64,000 bases of DNA from Pedobacter sp. Bi126 (GTDB lineage Bacteria > Bacteroidota > Bacteroidia > Sphingobacteriales > Sphingobacteriaceae), in the NCBI RefSeq assembly GCF_918698245.1, contig NZ_CAKKMS010000001.1, positions 1-64,000 on the forward strand. Direction: 5' to 3'. Position 1 is the first letter of the stretch. The number at the start of each line of letters is the position of its first letter. The translations under genes and the position numbers were made by a program. Positions 43,558 to 52,532 of the stretch are shown piece after piece. Below the pieces are notes generated by a model, which searched no databases, was not told the origin of the DNA, and worked only from the letters and a program-made list of their open reading frames with translations.

Positions 43558-46323
43558 TTATCTTTGAAGAATGATTTCAGTTGTATGCGCTTTTGCAAGC
43601 GGAAACTCGTATCCTCCCCTTTTCTTAACGCCATTGCCTTTTACAGCATAAGAACCAACGCCATTAATTTTTGCAGGCTGTAACAACCTCAATAAGGCAG
43701 TAGATGTATATTCATTTGCTTTGCTCAGTTTCAAGCGAATTTCGTCATTTACAATATTATAATTTACCTCATCAATGGTACCCGCATCAAGGCTGATCCA
43801 AAGTCCTACAGCAGCAATGTAAACCGATGATTTTGCTGCCGTAGTTAATTTAACATTGACGTTATTGCCTGTTTTGTTCAAGTTGCCACCAAAAGCCAAC
43901 CAACCAAATTCTGGATGCTGTAAGATATACGATGAAGTATTAACCGCATAGCCAAAAAAACCGGATCCGTAATCGCCGGTAATGCCGTCATTTTTTAAGG
44001 TTGATGGATAAGCGTGAAATGCTGCAGGTGCAAAACCTTCTTGAGTGATATTGGAAATCGCGCCCAATAACCCACCGTAACCGGCACGCAAAAGATAGAA
44101 ATCGCCGGGATTTTTACGGTAATCCATTAATACAGGAATGGCATTGAGCGCTGAACCGTAGTGATGGATCATCCGTTCGATACGCGAAAGTTTGCCTCCA
44201 TAAAGAAAATCCCAGTACCGACGGGCATTACCATTGTAGGCCCAATGCGGCACCACAGGCATATAGGCCAATATCGCATCAAGCGTTACATTTGCTTTTT
44301 CCTGGTAGCCAAAATAGTTCGACCATACATAAACTTCTTCTTGACCTGTAGAGTCCCAAGGCATTTCACTACCAAAGGGATATTGTAGCGAACGCCAGTG
44401 GTTGGCCCGCTTCTTCATTTCATTTTCTAACCTTGTTGCTTCATCTGTTAGCCCTTCGTTTTTGAGGTCATTTAGGATAAGATAGAAAACTGTGCCTTCC
44501 ATTTGACCAAACTGTGCGTAATAAGGGGCAATATTAACCATAGCCATGCCGGTTTCAGCGGCATCGACAAGGTGTTGTTTCCAGCTCTGCTCCTCCACAA
44601 GGCCGCTATAATTACGCGCCAACCGATACATTACCCAATGGGCTGCCGCAACATGCGGGTAGTTATAAGACCGGCCCAGGTTATCAGCTTCTTTTTTGGG
44701 CCATGCAGACCATGTTTTAAAATTGATATCTGCGGCATAAGTATCTTTAGGGAGCGAATCTGGTGCATAGTAGAACAAGCTCTTTTTTACCCCATATTTC
44801 TGAGGACCATTTTTAAGCTGTATCCGCCCAAACATTACACTATCTACAAATTGTTTCAGTTTATCAACTTCTTCTTTTTTGGGCTGCACCAATTGCTTCA
44901 TTATTGCCCCCAACCACGAACCTGCACCACCTTCATCGCTTAAACCTGCAATCCACGCCCTATTGTCTTGCGTTACCTGCTGTTGCTTTTCATTATCGTA
45001 CGTAATAGCTGAAGGACTTCTTTTAAAAATAGGATCGGCCTGGTTAAACCATTGTTTGGTAGTTAAAAAATTACCATAACTGGCAATTACATCACTTTCA
45101 GCTTCAATTACCTTATAATTTATACTTTGCTCCAAGCCATCTTCATAGGTGATAGACAATCTTGCTCTTCCCCAGGTATTTCCCTTTACAGTATAACTTT
45201 TCCAACCATTTTTGGTCGAACCTAATGCACTTACCTTTAAGGCATTTTCGGGTTGAACCTGAATAGCTTTAATCTTTTTAGGGTAGTTAATAAATAATTT
45301 CCCTTCCACATCTTTAGGCAGTACATAACCTGGAACCGAGATCGCTACTGGTCGTTTATTTTCGATCAGTTTGCTTTCGATATCTTTTGCTGCTCCAGAA
45401 AGGATAAACTGAAGGGCATAACTTCGGCTTTCGCCAGGTTTTAAAGAGGTTGAAGTCGGTGTGTTCCACTGCTCGGCATTTTTCCATTCGTTTTCTGCAT
45501 AGGCTTTACTGTAAACCATCCATTCATAAAAACCTTCAAAAGCTATCCCTCTTGGCGTCCGGTCATCATTAAGCGGGTTATAAGCCTCAAATGGCGTATG
45601 TCCCAATGGCGCAACGAGCAAGGAAGGTGCATGACCACTTAGCCTGGTAACTTGCAGATAACCGGCATCTTTACCGATATAAGGATCGTAAAAAACATTT
45701 TTTGCATGGGTTTGCTCCAATGTTCTGCCTTCGAGAATATTATCGAAAATCATCGGGATACCCAGGGCCCCGATTTCTACGTTTTTATTGGTCTTGTTTT
45801 TCAGTTCGAAGCGGAGCACAAGCTTTCCGTTAAACATTTCCCACATCCGTTTAACCTGCAGCGGGATATCAGCCGGAAGTGTTGCAGCAAGATCGGCAGC
45901 AGCGAGTACATTTTTACCCATAGCAATACTTTTCACCGGGCTTCGTTTTGCGGCTGTGCTGTAGCTTTTCCAGGCTTCTTCGCCAATGTAGCGTAACTTT
46001 AAGTTGATATCGCCCAAGTGATATAAACCATCTGAACTACGCACTTTTAAACTGTCGCTGGGTACAAAATCGAAATCTTTAACCATTTTAGGCTGTAGGC
46101 CCGCTACCGTTTGCGATGACTTGACAAGCTTTAGATTGAATGCTCCGGCATTGTAAGTCGAAAATCCTTTTTCCAGGCCCAGCGTAGATGGCTTTTTGCC
46201 TAAAGCAATCCAAGGCGATTGGGCCAGAACTACCTCAATATTTAGAAAAGATAAAACACAGCAAAATATTGCTTTAAAAGTTATTATGGATAAGCTTCTC
46301 TTCTTTTTTAGTTCGATAATCAT
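43558..46323 (-). CDS. Large secreted protein, DUF5695-like, possible carbohydrate-active enzyme
   Basis: A 921-aa protein with a signal peptide (about 1-35, ending VLAQ). An N-terminal beta-rich half (about 40-410) is followed by a helical half with aromatic-rich segments such as RSYNYPHVAAAHWVMYRLAR, GQMEGTVFYLIL and WAYNGNARRYWDFLYGG, as in (alpha/alpha)6-barrel glycosidases and lyases, then a short beta tail. It resembles DUF5695 proteins of Bacteroidota, but I recall that from general features and could not search. No catalytic residues are assigned. It has its own terminator and sits between two aminopeptidase P genes, so a role in stripping sugars from glycopeptides is conceivable but unproven. 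Confidence 0.5.
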   Translation of the reverse strand: MIIELKKKRSLSIITFKAIFCCVLSFLNIEVVLAQSPWIALGKKPSTLGLEKGFSTYNAGAFNLKLVKSSQTVAGLQPKMVKDFDFVPSDSLKVRSSDGLYHLGDINLKLRYIGEEAWKSYSTAAKRSPVKSIAMGKNVLAAADLAATLPADIPLQVKRMWEMFNGKLVLRFELKNKTNKNVEIGALGIPMIFDNILEGRTLEQTHAKNVFYDPYIGKDAGYLQVTRLSGHAPSLLVAPLGHTPFEAYNPLNDDRTPRGIAFEGFYEWMVYSKAYAENEWKNAEQWNTPTSTSLKPGESRSYALQFILSGAAKDIESKLIENKRPVAISVPGYVLPKDVEGKLFINYPKKIKAIQVQPENALKVSALGSTKNGWKSYTVKGNTWGRARLSITYEDGLEQSINYKVIEAESDVIASYGNFLTTKQWFNQADPIFKRSPSAITYDNEKQQQVTQDNRAWIAGLSDEGGAGSWLGAIMKQLVQPKKEEVDKLKQFVDSVMFGRIQLKNGPQKYGVKKSLFYYAPDSLPKDTYAADINFKTWSAWPKKEADNLGRSYNYPHVAAAHWVMYRLARNYSGLVEEQSWKQHLVDAAETGMAMVNIAPYYAQFGQMEGTVFYLILNDLKNEGLTDEATRLENEMKKRANHWRSLQYPFGSEMPWDSTGQEEVYVWSNYFGYQEKANVTLDAILAYMPVVPHWAYNGNARRYWDFLYGGKLSRIERMIHHYGSALNAIPVLMDYRKNPGDFYLLRAGYGGLLGAISNITQEGFAPAAFHAYPSTLKNDGITGDYGSGFFGYAVNTSSYILQHPEFGWLAFGGNLNKTGNNVNVKLTTAAKSSVYIAAVGLWISLDAGTIDEVNYNIVNDEIRLKLSKANEYTSTALLRLLQPAKINGVGSYAVKGNGVKKRGGYEFPLAKAHTTEIILQR

Positions 46324-46605
46324 GATAATAAAGGGAATTTAGGAATGTAGTTAAATCAAAATTAAAATTTAAAAGATAAAGCAGGCATCGAACTTAAAAA
46401 TAGCGCAAAATCGGTAAAGAATTGGTGTATTTACTGGAAGTTGGCGTAAGGCGGTAAGTGGATGGCGGGATTGATGGTGAATAGACAGGAAGCACGATGA
46501 AAAAAATAGGTTCCCACAGATAAGGCAAAGCATGCAGATTAATAACACATGAGGGGAAACGTAACCCATTAGCACTACATTAGGTATCTAAACGCGATTG
46601 CAGCG

Positions 46606-46690
46606 GCAGCCCCGAATGAAATGAGGGCTATAGCGGAAAGCGCGACTGACGTGGATTGAAATGCAGGAATTGCTTTCCTATCCCTCGATT
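46606..46690. repeat. Degenerate AGCCC...AGCGGAAAGCG intergenic repeat
   Basis: AGCCCCGAATGAAATGAGGG followed by CTATAGCGGAAAGCG is a short relative of the repeats at 41084-41240. It lies in the gap upstream of the DUF5695-like gene, which otherwise contains no convincing gene. Confidence 0.5.
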
Positions 46691-46750
46691 CTTCTCTCGA
46701 TGACAAATAATTCGACTAAGCTATCATTGACAGATACCAATAGAAGAGTC

Positions 46751-46844
46751 GTCATCTCGACTGTAGCGCAGCGAAATGGAGAGATCTTTGGACCAAATTA
46801 CTTAAATGAAATTTAAAAGATTTCTCCACTACGGTCGAAATGAC
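46751..46844. repeat. Palindromic repeat with GTCATCTCGAC ends
   Basis: The left end GTCATCTCGACTGTAGCG with AATGGAGAGATCTTT is answered by AAAGATTTCTCCACTACGG and TCGAAATGAC, giving a long imperfect hairpin of about 94 bp. It is about 85 bp from the 3' end of the larger aminopeptidase P gene and may terminate or stabilise its mRNA. Confidence 0.7.
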
Positions 46845-46929
46845 GATGCCTCGAGAATACTAACTACTTAAAACGTACCTGTCACTTATATTATTTTATG
46901 AAATAAATTATAGCTCCGGATGGCAATAA

Positions 46930-48705
46930 TTAAATCGGCTGACATTTCACTTTCAACCATTCAGCTTCCTCATCAGATAAAAGGGGCTGAAGCTTCTCAA
47001 ACACCATTTGATTATATTGATTTAACCACTCAATCTGATCTGCTGCCAAAAGTGTTTTATTGATAATCGCGGTATCGATAAAACATAAGGTTAAGGTTTC
47101 GAAGGTGAGAAAATCGCCAAATTCACTCTTTCCATTAGGGATACATAAAACAAGGTTTTCGATACGTACACCATGTTTTTCAGGACGATAAATCCCAGGT
47201 TCGATGGAGGTTACCATTCCTGGATTAAAGGCAACATCTACGTTGGCTGGACTAATACTCTGAGGTCCTTCGTGTACATTTAGAAAAAAGCCAATACCGT
47301 GCCCCGTTCCATGACCAAAATTTATGGCATGTTCCCAGAGTGGTTTTCTACAGATGGAATCGATTTGATAACCTTTGGTACCTTCTGGAAAAATCAGTTT
47401 AGAACCTTCAATCAGGCCTTTTAGCACCAAGGTATAATCATCGGCCTGGGTTGATGAGCAATTACCGATAGGCATTACCCTGGTAATATCAGTTGTACCA
47501 TACAAATACTGGCCTCCTGAATCGACAAGAAACAAACCATCGGCTAAAATCTCCTGATTGCTTTCTGCTGTTACACTGTAATGCGGCAAAGCGCCGTTGG
47601 CATTGTAACCAGCTATGGTATTAAAACTTAAACCTACGAAAGATGTTTGTTCGGCCCTAAACCCGGCCAATTGCTCTGCTGCAGACCATTCTGTAATTTT
47701 TTCTTTTCCTAAATGATCTTCCATCCATTTAAAGAACCTGGTTAAAGCCACCCCATCATTTAGCATTGCCTTACGGATGTGGTTAATCTCAGTATTATTC
47801 TTTAAACTTTTTAGATGTGTGCTTGGATTAATGCCTGAAACGATTTTGGCACTTGAAGGCAAGCACTGATACAAGCCAAAACAAGTACGTTTAGGATCGA
47901 TAAAAATCTGCGCGTTTTTTGGCAGATTTTTTAATGCATCAGCCACCTCAGCATAGGGATGCAAAGTTACGCCTTGTTGATTTAAAGTATCAATATCTGT
48001 TTGCGACAATTTTTGTCCGTCGATAAAAAGTTTTACCGCTGCAGGAGTAATTAAAGCAAAACTTAAGGTTACAGGATTATAATCTACATCTTTTCCCCTT
48101 AGGTTAAAAAGCCAGGCAATGTCATCAAGCGATGAAATAAAATGATAATCTGCTCCATTTATTTTTAAAGCAGCTTTTACCTCGTTTATTTTAGCCGAAA
48201 TGGTAAGACCCGCAGCTTCCTCGCCTATTAAAAAGGCATTTTCTTCTGGCAACCCTACTCTATCGTGCCAAATCGAGCTGATAAAATCGACGTCGGTTAT
48301 TTCTATTTCACTCTGGGTGAAACTGTTCTGCATCTCGAACGCTAAACCTACAGTAATAAGCTGATGGTTAAAACCTACTTTTGCACCCTTTGGCAAAACC
48401 TGGCACAACCAATCGATGTATTCGGGCGTATGTGGCACTTTCAACTTTACCAATTCGTAACCTGTATTGTTTAATTGTGTTTCTGCCTGCGTAAAATATC
48501 GCGAATCAGTCCACAGACCAGCAAAATCCTGAGTGATGACCAGCGTGCCGGCCGACCCTGTGAATCCACAAGCAAAAGGAATAGCTTTATAATGTGCTGG
48601 TAAATATTCACTGATGTGAGGATCTGCCGAGGTAATAATATAAGCATCTATTTTTTGAGCAGCCATTAACTGGCGTAAGGCCTGCAGTTTTTCTACAAAG
48701 GTCAT
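46930..48705 (-). CDS. Aminopeptidase P (long, three-domain M24B form)
   Basis: The 591-aa protein has the long architecture of eukaryotic-type cytosolic aminopeptidase P: two creatinase-like N-terminal domains (LWTDSRYFTQAETQL at about 64-78; IAWLFNLRGKDVDYNPV) and a C-terminal pita-bread domain. Metal ligands lie in LFLVDSGGQYLYGTTDITR, HGTGHGIGFFLNVHEGP, TSIEPGIYRPE and VRIENLVL. No signal peptide. It cleaves Xaa-Pro bonds at the N-terminus. With the 468-aa relative at 41309-42715 the window holds two non-identical enzymes of this type, suggesting a heavy load of proline-containing peptides. Confidence 0.93.
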   Translation of the reverse strand: MTFVEKLQALRQLMAAQKIDAYIITSADPHISEYLPAHYKAIPFACGFTGSAGTLVITQDFAGLWTDSRYFTQAETQLNNTGYELVKLKVPHTPEYIDWLCQVLPKGAKVGFNHQLITVGLAFEMQNSFTQSEIEITDVDFISSIWHDRVGLPEENAFLIGEEAAGLTISAKINEVKAALKINGADYHFISSLDDIAWLFNLRGKDVDYNPVTLSFALITPAAVKLFIDGQKLSQTDIDTLNQQGVTLHPYAEVADALKNLPKNAQIFIDPKRTCFGLYQCLPSSAKIVSGINPSTHLKSLKNNTEINHIRKAMLNDGVALTRFFKWMEDHLGKEKITEWSAAEQLAGFRAEQTSFVGLSFNTIAGYNANGALPHYSVTAESNQEILADGLFLVDSGGQYLYGTTDITRVMPIGNCSSTQADDYTLVLKGLIEGSKLIFPEGTKGYQIDSICRKPLWEHAINFGHGTGHGIGFFLNVHEGPQSISPANVDVAFNPGMVTSIEPGIYRPEKHGVRIENLVLCIPNGKSEFGDFLTFETLTLCFIDTAIINKTLLAADQIEWLNQYNQMVFEKLQPLLSDEEAEWLKVKCQPI

Positions 48706-48851
48706 GTTGAGGAAGAGTTTGTAGGGCCAAATTTAAATATTACATTGACATCAGCGCTTAAAACAAACAAGAATTAATATGAATTTGAAAATGCAGCAGA
48801 TTCCGATTGCGTTAGCACCTGTGTTTACCTTTAAAAATATCAGGACAAATA

Positions 48852-49319
48852 TTAAACGTACCGATCAATTGCAGGCGCTTTAAGCACCTCATAACAATCT
48901 GATTTCCCCAAGCACCGTACTTTAAAAACAAGCGCAGATTCTCGCTGTGCCAGCGCATGGATACCCAATGTAAAACGTTGTTTAAAACGTTTGGGACAAG
49001 CCTCTTTATGGCAGATTATTTCGTAACGGTCTACATTTTCTACAACCACATCAAGCACATACTTTGGCCACTGTTTTTTAATCAGATTCGGCAACCAGCG
49101 AAACTGTTGCATGTTAATCAAATCCCCCATCCCCTCAATTGCTTTTGGTGGAATATCTCCACCTATAATCTGGCTCCAGTCCCCTTCAACTTCATCAATA
49201 ATCCCCAGCACTTTACATCCAGACAGCACCAACCATGGGTCTTCCATGCTTGACTGTATTAGCTGATAGGATACATCTTCTAAAAATTCCTGTTCAAAAA
49301 GGTAATTAAGTTCGATCAT
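48852..49319 (-). CDS. Unknown 155-aa protein coupled to a receiver protein
   Basis: I do not recognise this family. The chain is soluble and without signal peptide or membrane segment. Its middle has a helical stretch (AIEGMGDLINMQQFRWLPN), then a beta-rich region (KYVLDVVVENVDRYEIICHK) with two Cys at about 103 and 108 and others later, and ends LKAPAIDRYV. Its ATG overlaps the stop of the upstream receiver gene in ATGA, so the two are translationally coupled and probably interact. It could be the output or target of the receiver. Similar small proteins paired with lone receivers in Bacteroidota would support this. Confidence 0.7.
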   Translation of the reverse strand: MIELNYLFEQEFLEDVSYQLIQSSMEDPWLVLSGCKVLGIIDEVEGDWSQIIGGDIPPKAIEGMGDLINMQQFRWLPNLIKKQWPKYVLDVVVENVDRYEIICHKEACPKRFKQRFTLGIHALAQRESALVFKVRCLGKSDCYEVLKAPAIDRYV

Positions 49320-49708
49320 AAGCTATTTTCATTTTTTATCGGCAGATTATTAAGTCGTATCAGTTTATTAATGGTACCAGCAAAACGTTTCATTGAGATC
49401 GGTTTGCCAAGATAACATTCAAAGCTAGAATCTATTTTTCTTACCTCATTTTCGAGGTGGGCAGATGCGTAGATCACAAACCTGGCTTTCGAGCGGAGAT
49501 GCTGGGATAGTTCAGTTCCTTTCATTCCATCCATATCTATATCTAAAAAAAGAAAATCGATTTTATCGCCGGCACTAATTGTTTTTAAGGCATCAAATGG
49601 ATTATTAAAGGCGCTAAACAGTTTTAAAAAACGGATATCTTCAATATAATCCTGGAGTACATCAATCGCGTGCTGTTCATCATCAACAATTGCACAACTG
49701 TAATACAT
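49316..49708 (-). CDS. Receiver-only response regulator coupled to unknown protein
   Basis: I start the gene at ATG 49708 (MYYSCAIVDDEQHAID); a longer open frame upstream adds 50 residues unlike any receiver. The 130-aa product is a single receiver domain with Asp9-Asp10, phospho-acceptor Asp56 (FLFLDIDMDGMKG), switch residue Ser81 (IYASAHL) and Lys100 (YLGKPIS). It is close in style to the receiver at 25016-25414 and likewise lacks a LytTR output domain. It overlaps the next gene by 4 bp (ATGA). No kinase is adjacent. Confidence 0.82.
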   Translation of the reverse strand: MYYSCAIVDDEQHAIDVLQDYIEDIRFLKLFSAFNNPFDALKTISAGDKIDFLFLDIDMDGMKGTELSQHLRSKARFVIYASAHLENEVRKIDSSFECYLGKPISMKRFAGTINKLIRLNNLPIKNENSL

Positions 49709-49885
49709 AGGCAAATTAAGATAGGCTGTACAAAGCTTAACAATGTAAACCTCAATTCCTATAGCCATGCAAAAAAAGGGTAAAAGTACGGTAGTAATGG
49801 GCATACTAATGAGACAGTATATCAACTTGCACGTTATTTCATGGTATAAATTAGCCATGAGTTAATTGACACATGGCTAATTGCT

Positions 49886-51181
49886 TTAAAGTTTAATTTT
49901 AACAAAGTATAAACGGTTTCTATCGACCGAATTTGTTAAAGGCAATATTTTTTGTGCAAAGCCACTTGCTCCGTTATCCACCACACCAAAATCATCATCG
50001 TTAGAAATTACGAGGATGTTGCCAGGCAGCAAGGCTAAACCTTCTGCTTTATCATGCGGATAAACGGAAGGTAGATCCTTCAACAGGTCTAAAACAATGG
50101 TTTTGCTTACCGAGGTAATTCCGGCTGTGTTTAAACCTGCTGCATTGTTCAGCTCTTCCACGGTTTTACCGCCATAAAGTTTTCCTGTTGCACCATTGCC
50201 GGAATCAGAAATATCGGTAGCACCACTCAGGTCTATTTTAAAAACTTTTTTAAATGTTGCCGGGTTGCTTGCTGCACCTCCATACAATCCGTCACGCTCG
50301 ATGGTTAGGAAAGTAGTGCTGTTAACGGCAACAATATCGCTCACACCTGTTAAAGAGGTGTTATCCATCAGGTAAGCATATTGCTTGGTTGCTCCGCTTG
50401 CGATATCAAAAGTCAAAATTCTTAATATTACCGAATTGGCAACCGCAGCTTTAGACGGATTGTACATTGGCGACTGCATCATGCCCACCAGCGTTTTTCC
50501 ATCTGGAGTAATGGCCAAACCTTCCATGCCACGGTTTGCTCTTCTATTGGCAAATACAGCCGGAATAGTACGTCCACCGGTTCCAGTTCCGAATGGATTA
50601 ATGCGTTCAATTGTTTTACCAGTTGCATCGAAGTGTGCAATATGTGGACCGTATTCATCGCTGATCCAAAATGATCCGTCAGCTGCCCTTACCAAGCCTT
50701 CTGAGTCGATTCCATCGGCACTTGGCACAATCACCTGTCCATTTAGGTCGTAAGCAGTTTCACCAGAAGCCCCCATTCCTGCAGGATTTGGAAGTCCGTT
50801 TAATTTATTACCGGATGCATTTTTAAGTTCGATGGTTTGTTCGAGTACTAATTTCCCTTCTTTCAGCCTGAATTTCCCAATCTGTGGATCAAAATCAGGT
50901 TTTCCGATGATGATTGAGTTTGCGAGCTGCCCGGCAACGTTCGAACCCCTATCGGTTAGCATATAAAAAACATCCGGCGAGTTGGGATCGGCGGCAACAG
51001 CTGATCCAAAACCTCCGTTGTACACTTTTATACCAGCAGCAGTTGTGAAAAGTACCGAAGGATCAGAAACTTCTGCAACAGCAGGATAGCTAAATTCTAA
51101 AGGGCTTTCTTCATGGCTTTTCTTACACGCTACCATACCGATAGATATGGCTACTATTAGAGTGAGTAATTCTTTCTTCAT
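49886..51181 (-). CDS. Phytase-esterase-like lipoprotein (beta-propeller)
   Basis: The 431-aa lipoprotein (lipobox MVAC, Cys19) matches the 'esterase-like activity of phytase' family: GSAVAADPNSPDVFYMLTDRG near 60-80, SEGLVRAADGSFWISDEYGP near 180, RGMEGLAITPDGKTLVG near 216 and HDKAEGLALLPGNILVISND near the end. These are propeller proteins linked to phosphoester hydrolysis in some members. It follows the alkaline phosphatase and metallophosphoesterase genes on the same strand after a 330-bp gap, so a role in phosphate release fits. Substrate not known. Confidence 0.82.
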   Translation of the reverse strand: MKKELLTLIVAISIGMVACKKSHEESPLEFSYPAVAEVSDPSVLFTTAAGIKVYNGGFGSAVAADPNSPDVFYMLTDRGSNVAGQLANSIIIGKPDFDPQIGKFRLKEGKLVLEQTIELKNASGNKLNGLPNPAGMGASGETAYDLNGQVIVPSADGIDSEGLVRAADGSFWISDEYGPHIAHFDATGKTIERINPFGTGTGGRTIPAVFANRRANRGMEGLAITPDGKTLVGMMQSPMYNPSKAAVANSVILRILTFDIASGATKQYAYLMDNTSLTGVSDIVAVNSTTFLTIERDGLYGGAASNPATFKKVFKIDLSGATDISDSGNGATGKLYGGKTVEELNNAAGLNTAGITSVSKTIVLDLLKDLPSVYPHDKAEGLALLPGNILVISNDDDFGVVDNGASGFAQKILPLTNSVDRNRLYFVKIKL

Positions 51182-51302
51182 TTATTTAGGAATATTTTTA
51201 GAACAAAGCAAGCATACAGATATGAAGCCTGTGTTAAGGGAATAACAAGAATAGTTCTCCCACAAGGTTATGCAATCTTAAAAAGCAACTGTTATTTTAA
51301 TT

Positions 51303-51345
51303 GCTTTCGACCATTAAGAAGTTAAGGACATTAAGCTTGTTGATA
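51303..51345. repeat. Short copy of the CCATTAAG intergenic repeat
   Basis: CCATTAAGAAGTTAAGGACA followed by TTAAGC matches the unit found at 25437 and 24568. Confidence 0.6.
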
Positions 51346-51360
51346 AATTCAAATGCTGGC

Positions 51361-51490
51361 GTCATCCCCAACTTGATTAGGAACCACGGAGTGCTCATGA
51401 ATGCCTCTGAATAAAAGGAAAACTGATGAGTAATCGTAATGCCATTGACCAGGCACTATTGTATTAAGATCCCGTCTGCACGGGGATGAC
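51361..51490. repeat. 130-bp palindromic repeat with GTCATCCCC/GGGGATGAC ends
   Basis: The ends pair perfectly over 9 bp. The left end continues AACTTGATTAGGAA and the right end begins TTAAGATCCCGTCTGCAC, the same layout as the two copies at 42961-43168. The element ends about 20 bp from the metallophosphoesterase stop and occupies most of the gap to the phytase-like gene. Confidence 0.75.
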
Positions 51491-51511
51491 GAAACTCGAA
51501 AATTTACATCA

Positions 51512-52417
51512 TCAATAATTAACGTATTTTTCTTCAAAACTGCCATCGGCATGTAAATCGACCAGTCCATAGCCTGGGGCGGTTTCTCTCCTGCTGCCCT
51601 CCCACCATGCACCCGATACAGCACCGTTACAGAGGTAGGTAACACCGTTGTACACCACTTTATCGCGCATATGCAGGTGGCCACTTAAGCAAAGTTTTAC
51701 ATTAGGGTGCTGGTAAAAAAGATTGATGATTTTAGCCGTATCGGTATGCATATCGCCACCCAGCATGGTCCATTTGTTTACAATATCATCTTCTATCATT
51801 AAAAGCGCGGTAAGGATTGGAATATGCGACATTACCATTACAGGCATTGTAGAACTGGTAGTTTCGAGTTCGTTTTTTAACCATGTTAACTGCTCATCGC
51901 CCAATTTTCCAATATACCAGGTATTGTCGATATCCAGATGGGTACTATCCAGCACAATAATCTTCCATCCGTTCTGCACTAAACTATAATAAGGCTTAAC
52001 CAGCTGCAATTTATCCATGGCATATTTCTTCCCGTAAAAAACCTCGCCCTTGGTGTTTTCATTCCACCAGATATCGTGATTGCCCAAACAATAATGCACA
52101 GGAAGGTTACATTCGTTCTTCATCGTCTAGTTTACCAGTTTCCATTGACCGTTAATGGTATTGATGTTTTCTTTGTTCATATCAAAAACAATATCTCCCC
52201 CGTTTAGAACCAGGTCTATCTTAGGCGATTGCGACTGTAAATGGTGCAGGCATTTAACAAACCTGGCGGGCGCATTGAATTGATTCTTAAGGTGGACGTC
52301 AGTGATGTGCGCCACTCTTAACACTGGCTTTTTATCAGCTGCCGATAAAAGTGCTGGCAGGGTTGGCAGCAAAAACAGGCCACCTATATTTTTTAGTGCA
52401 GATCTTCTTTCCATCAC
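51512..52417 (-). pseudogene. Metallophosphoesterase interrupted by one in-frame TAG
   Basis: Two open pieces in the same frame, 52417-52130 and 52123-51512, are separated only by TAG at 52127-52129 plus one codon. Together they would make a 301-aa calcineurin-like phosphoesterase with an N-terminal signal (about 1-26). The first piece holds ITDVHLKN and NGGDIVFD. The second holds GNHDIWW, MSHIPILTA and SGHLHMRD. All five metal-binding motifs are therefore intact, and no frameshift is needed. The nonsense codon falls in a linker between GQWKLVN and TMKNECNLP. It may be a recent mutation, a sequencing error, or a site of readthrough. It lies downstream of the phosphatase fusion. Confidence 0.85.
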
Positions 52418-52532
52418 ATTCTTTTTACTGTTTCAAAATTAGCATTGCCATGTTGCCTTAACGTTAAGAAAAAAGCGGTGCTGTGATATACAGACACCGC
52501 CATAGGGGTTGTTTATTTAAGTTCTTGATTCA

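Noticed and set aside
46369..46575. 68-codon Cys-rich hydrophobic frame on the minus strand
   Set aside because: It lies in a repeat-rich gap and shares wording with other intergenic sequence (for example near 61080), so it is more likely chance.
49709..49858. 50-residue N-terminal extension of the receiver protein
   Set aside because: It reads as hydrophobic random sequence before the receiver's usual first strand; ATG at 49708 fits the domain boundary.
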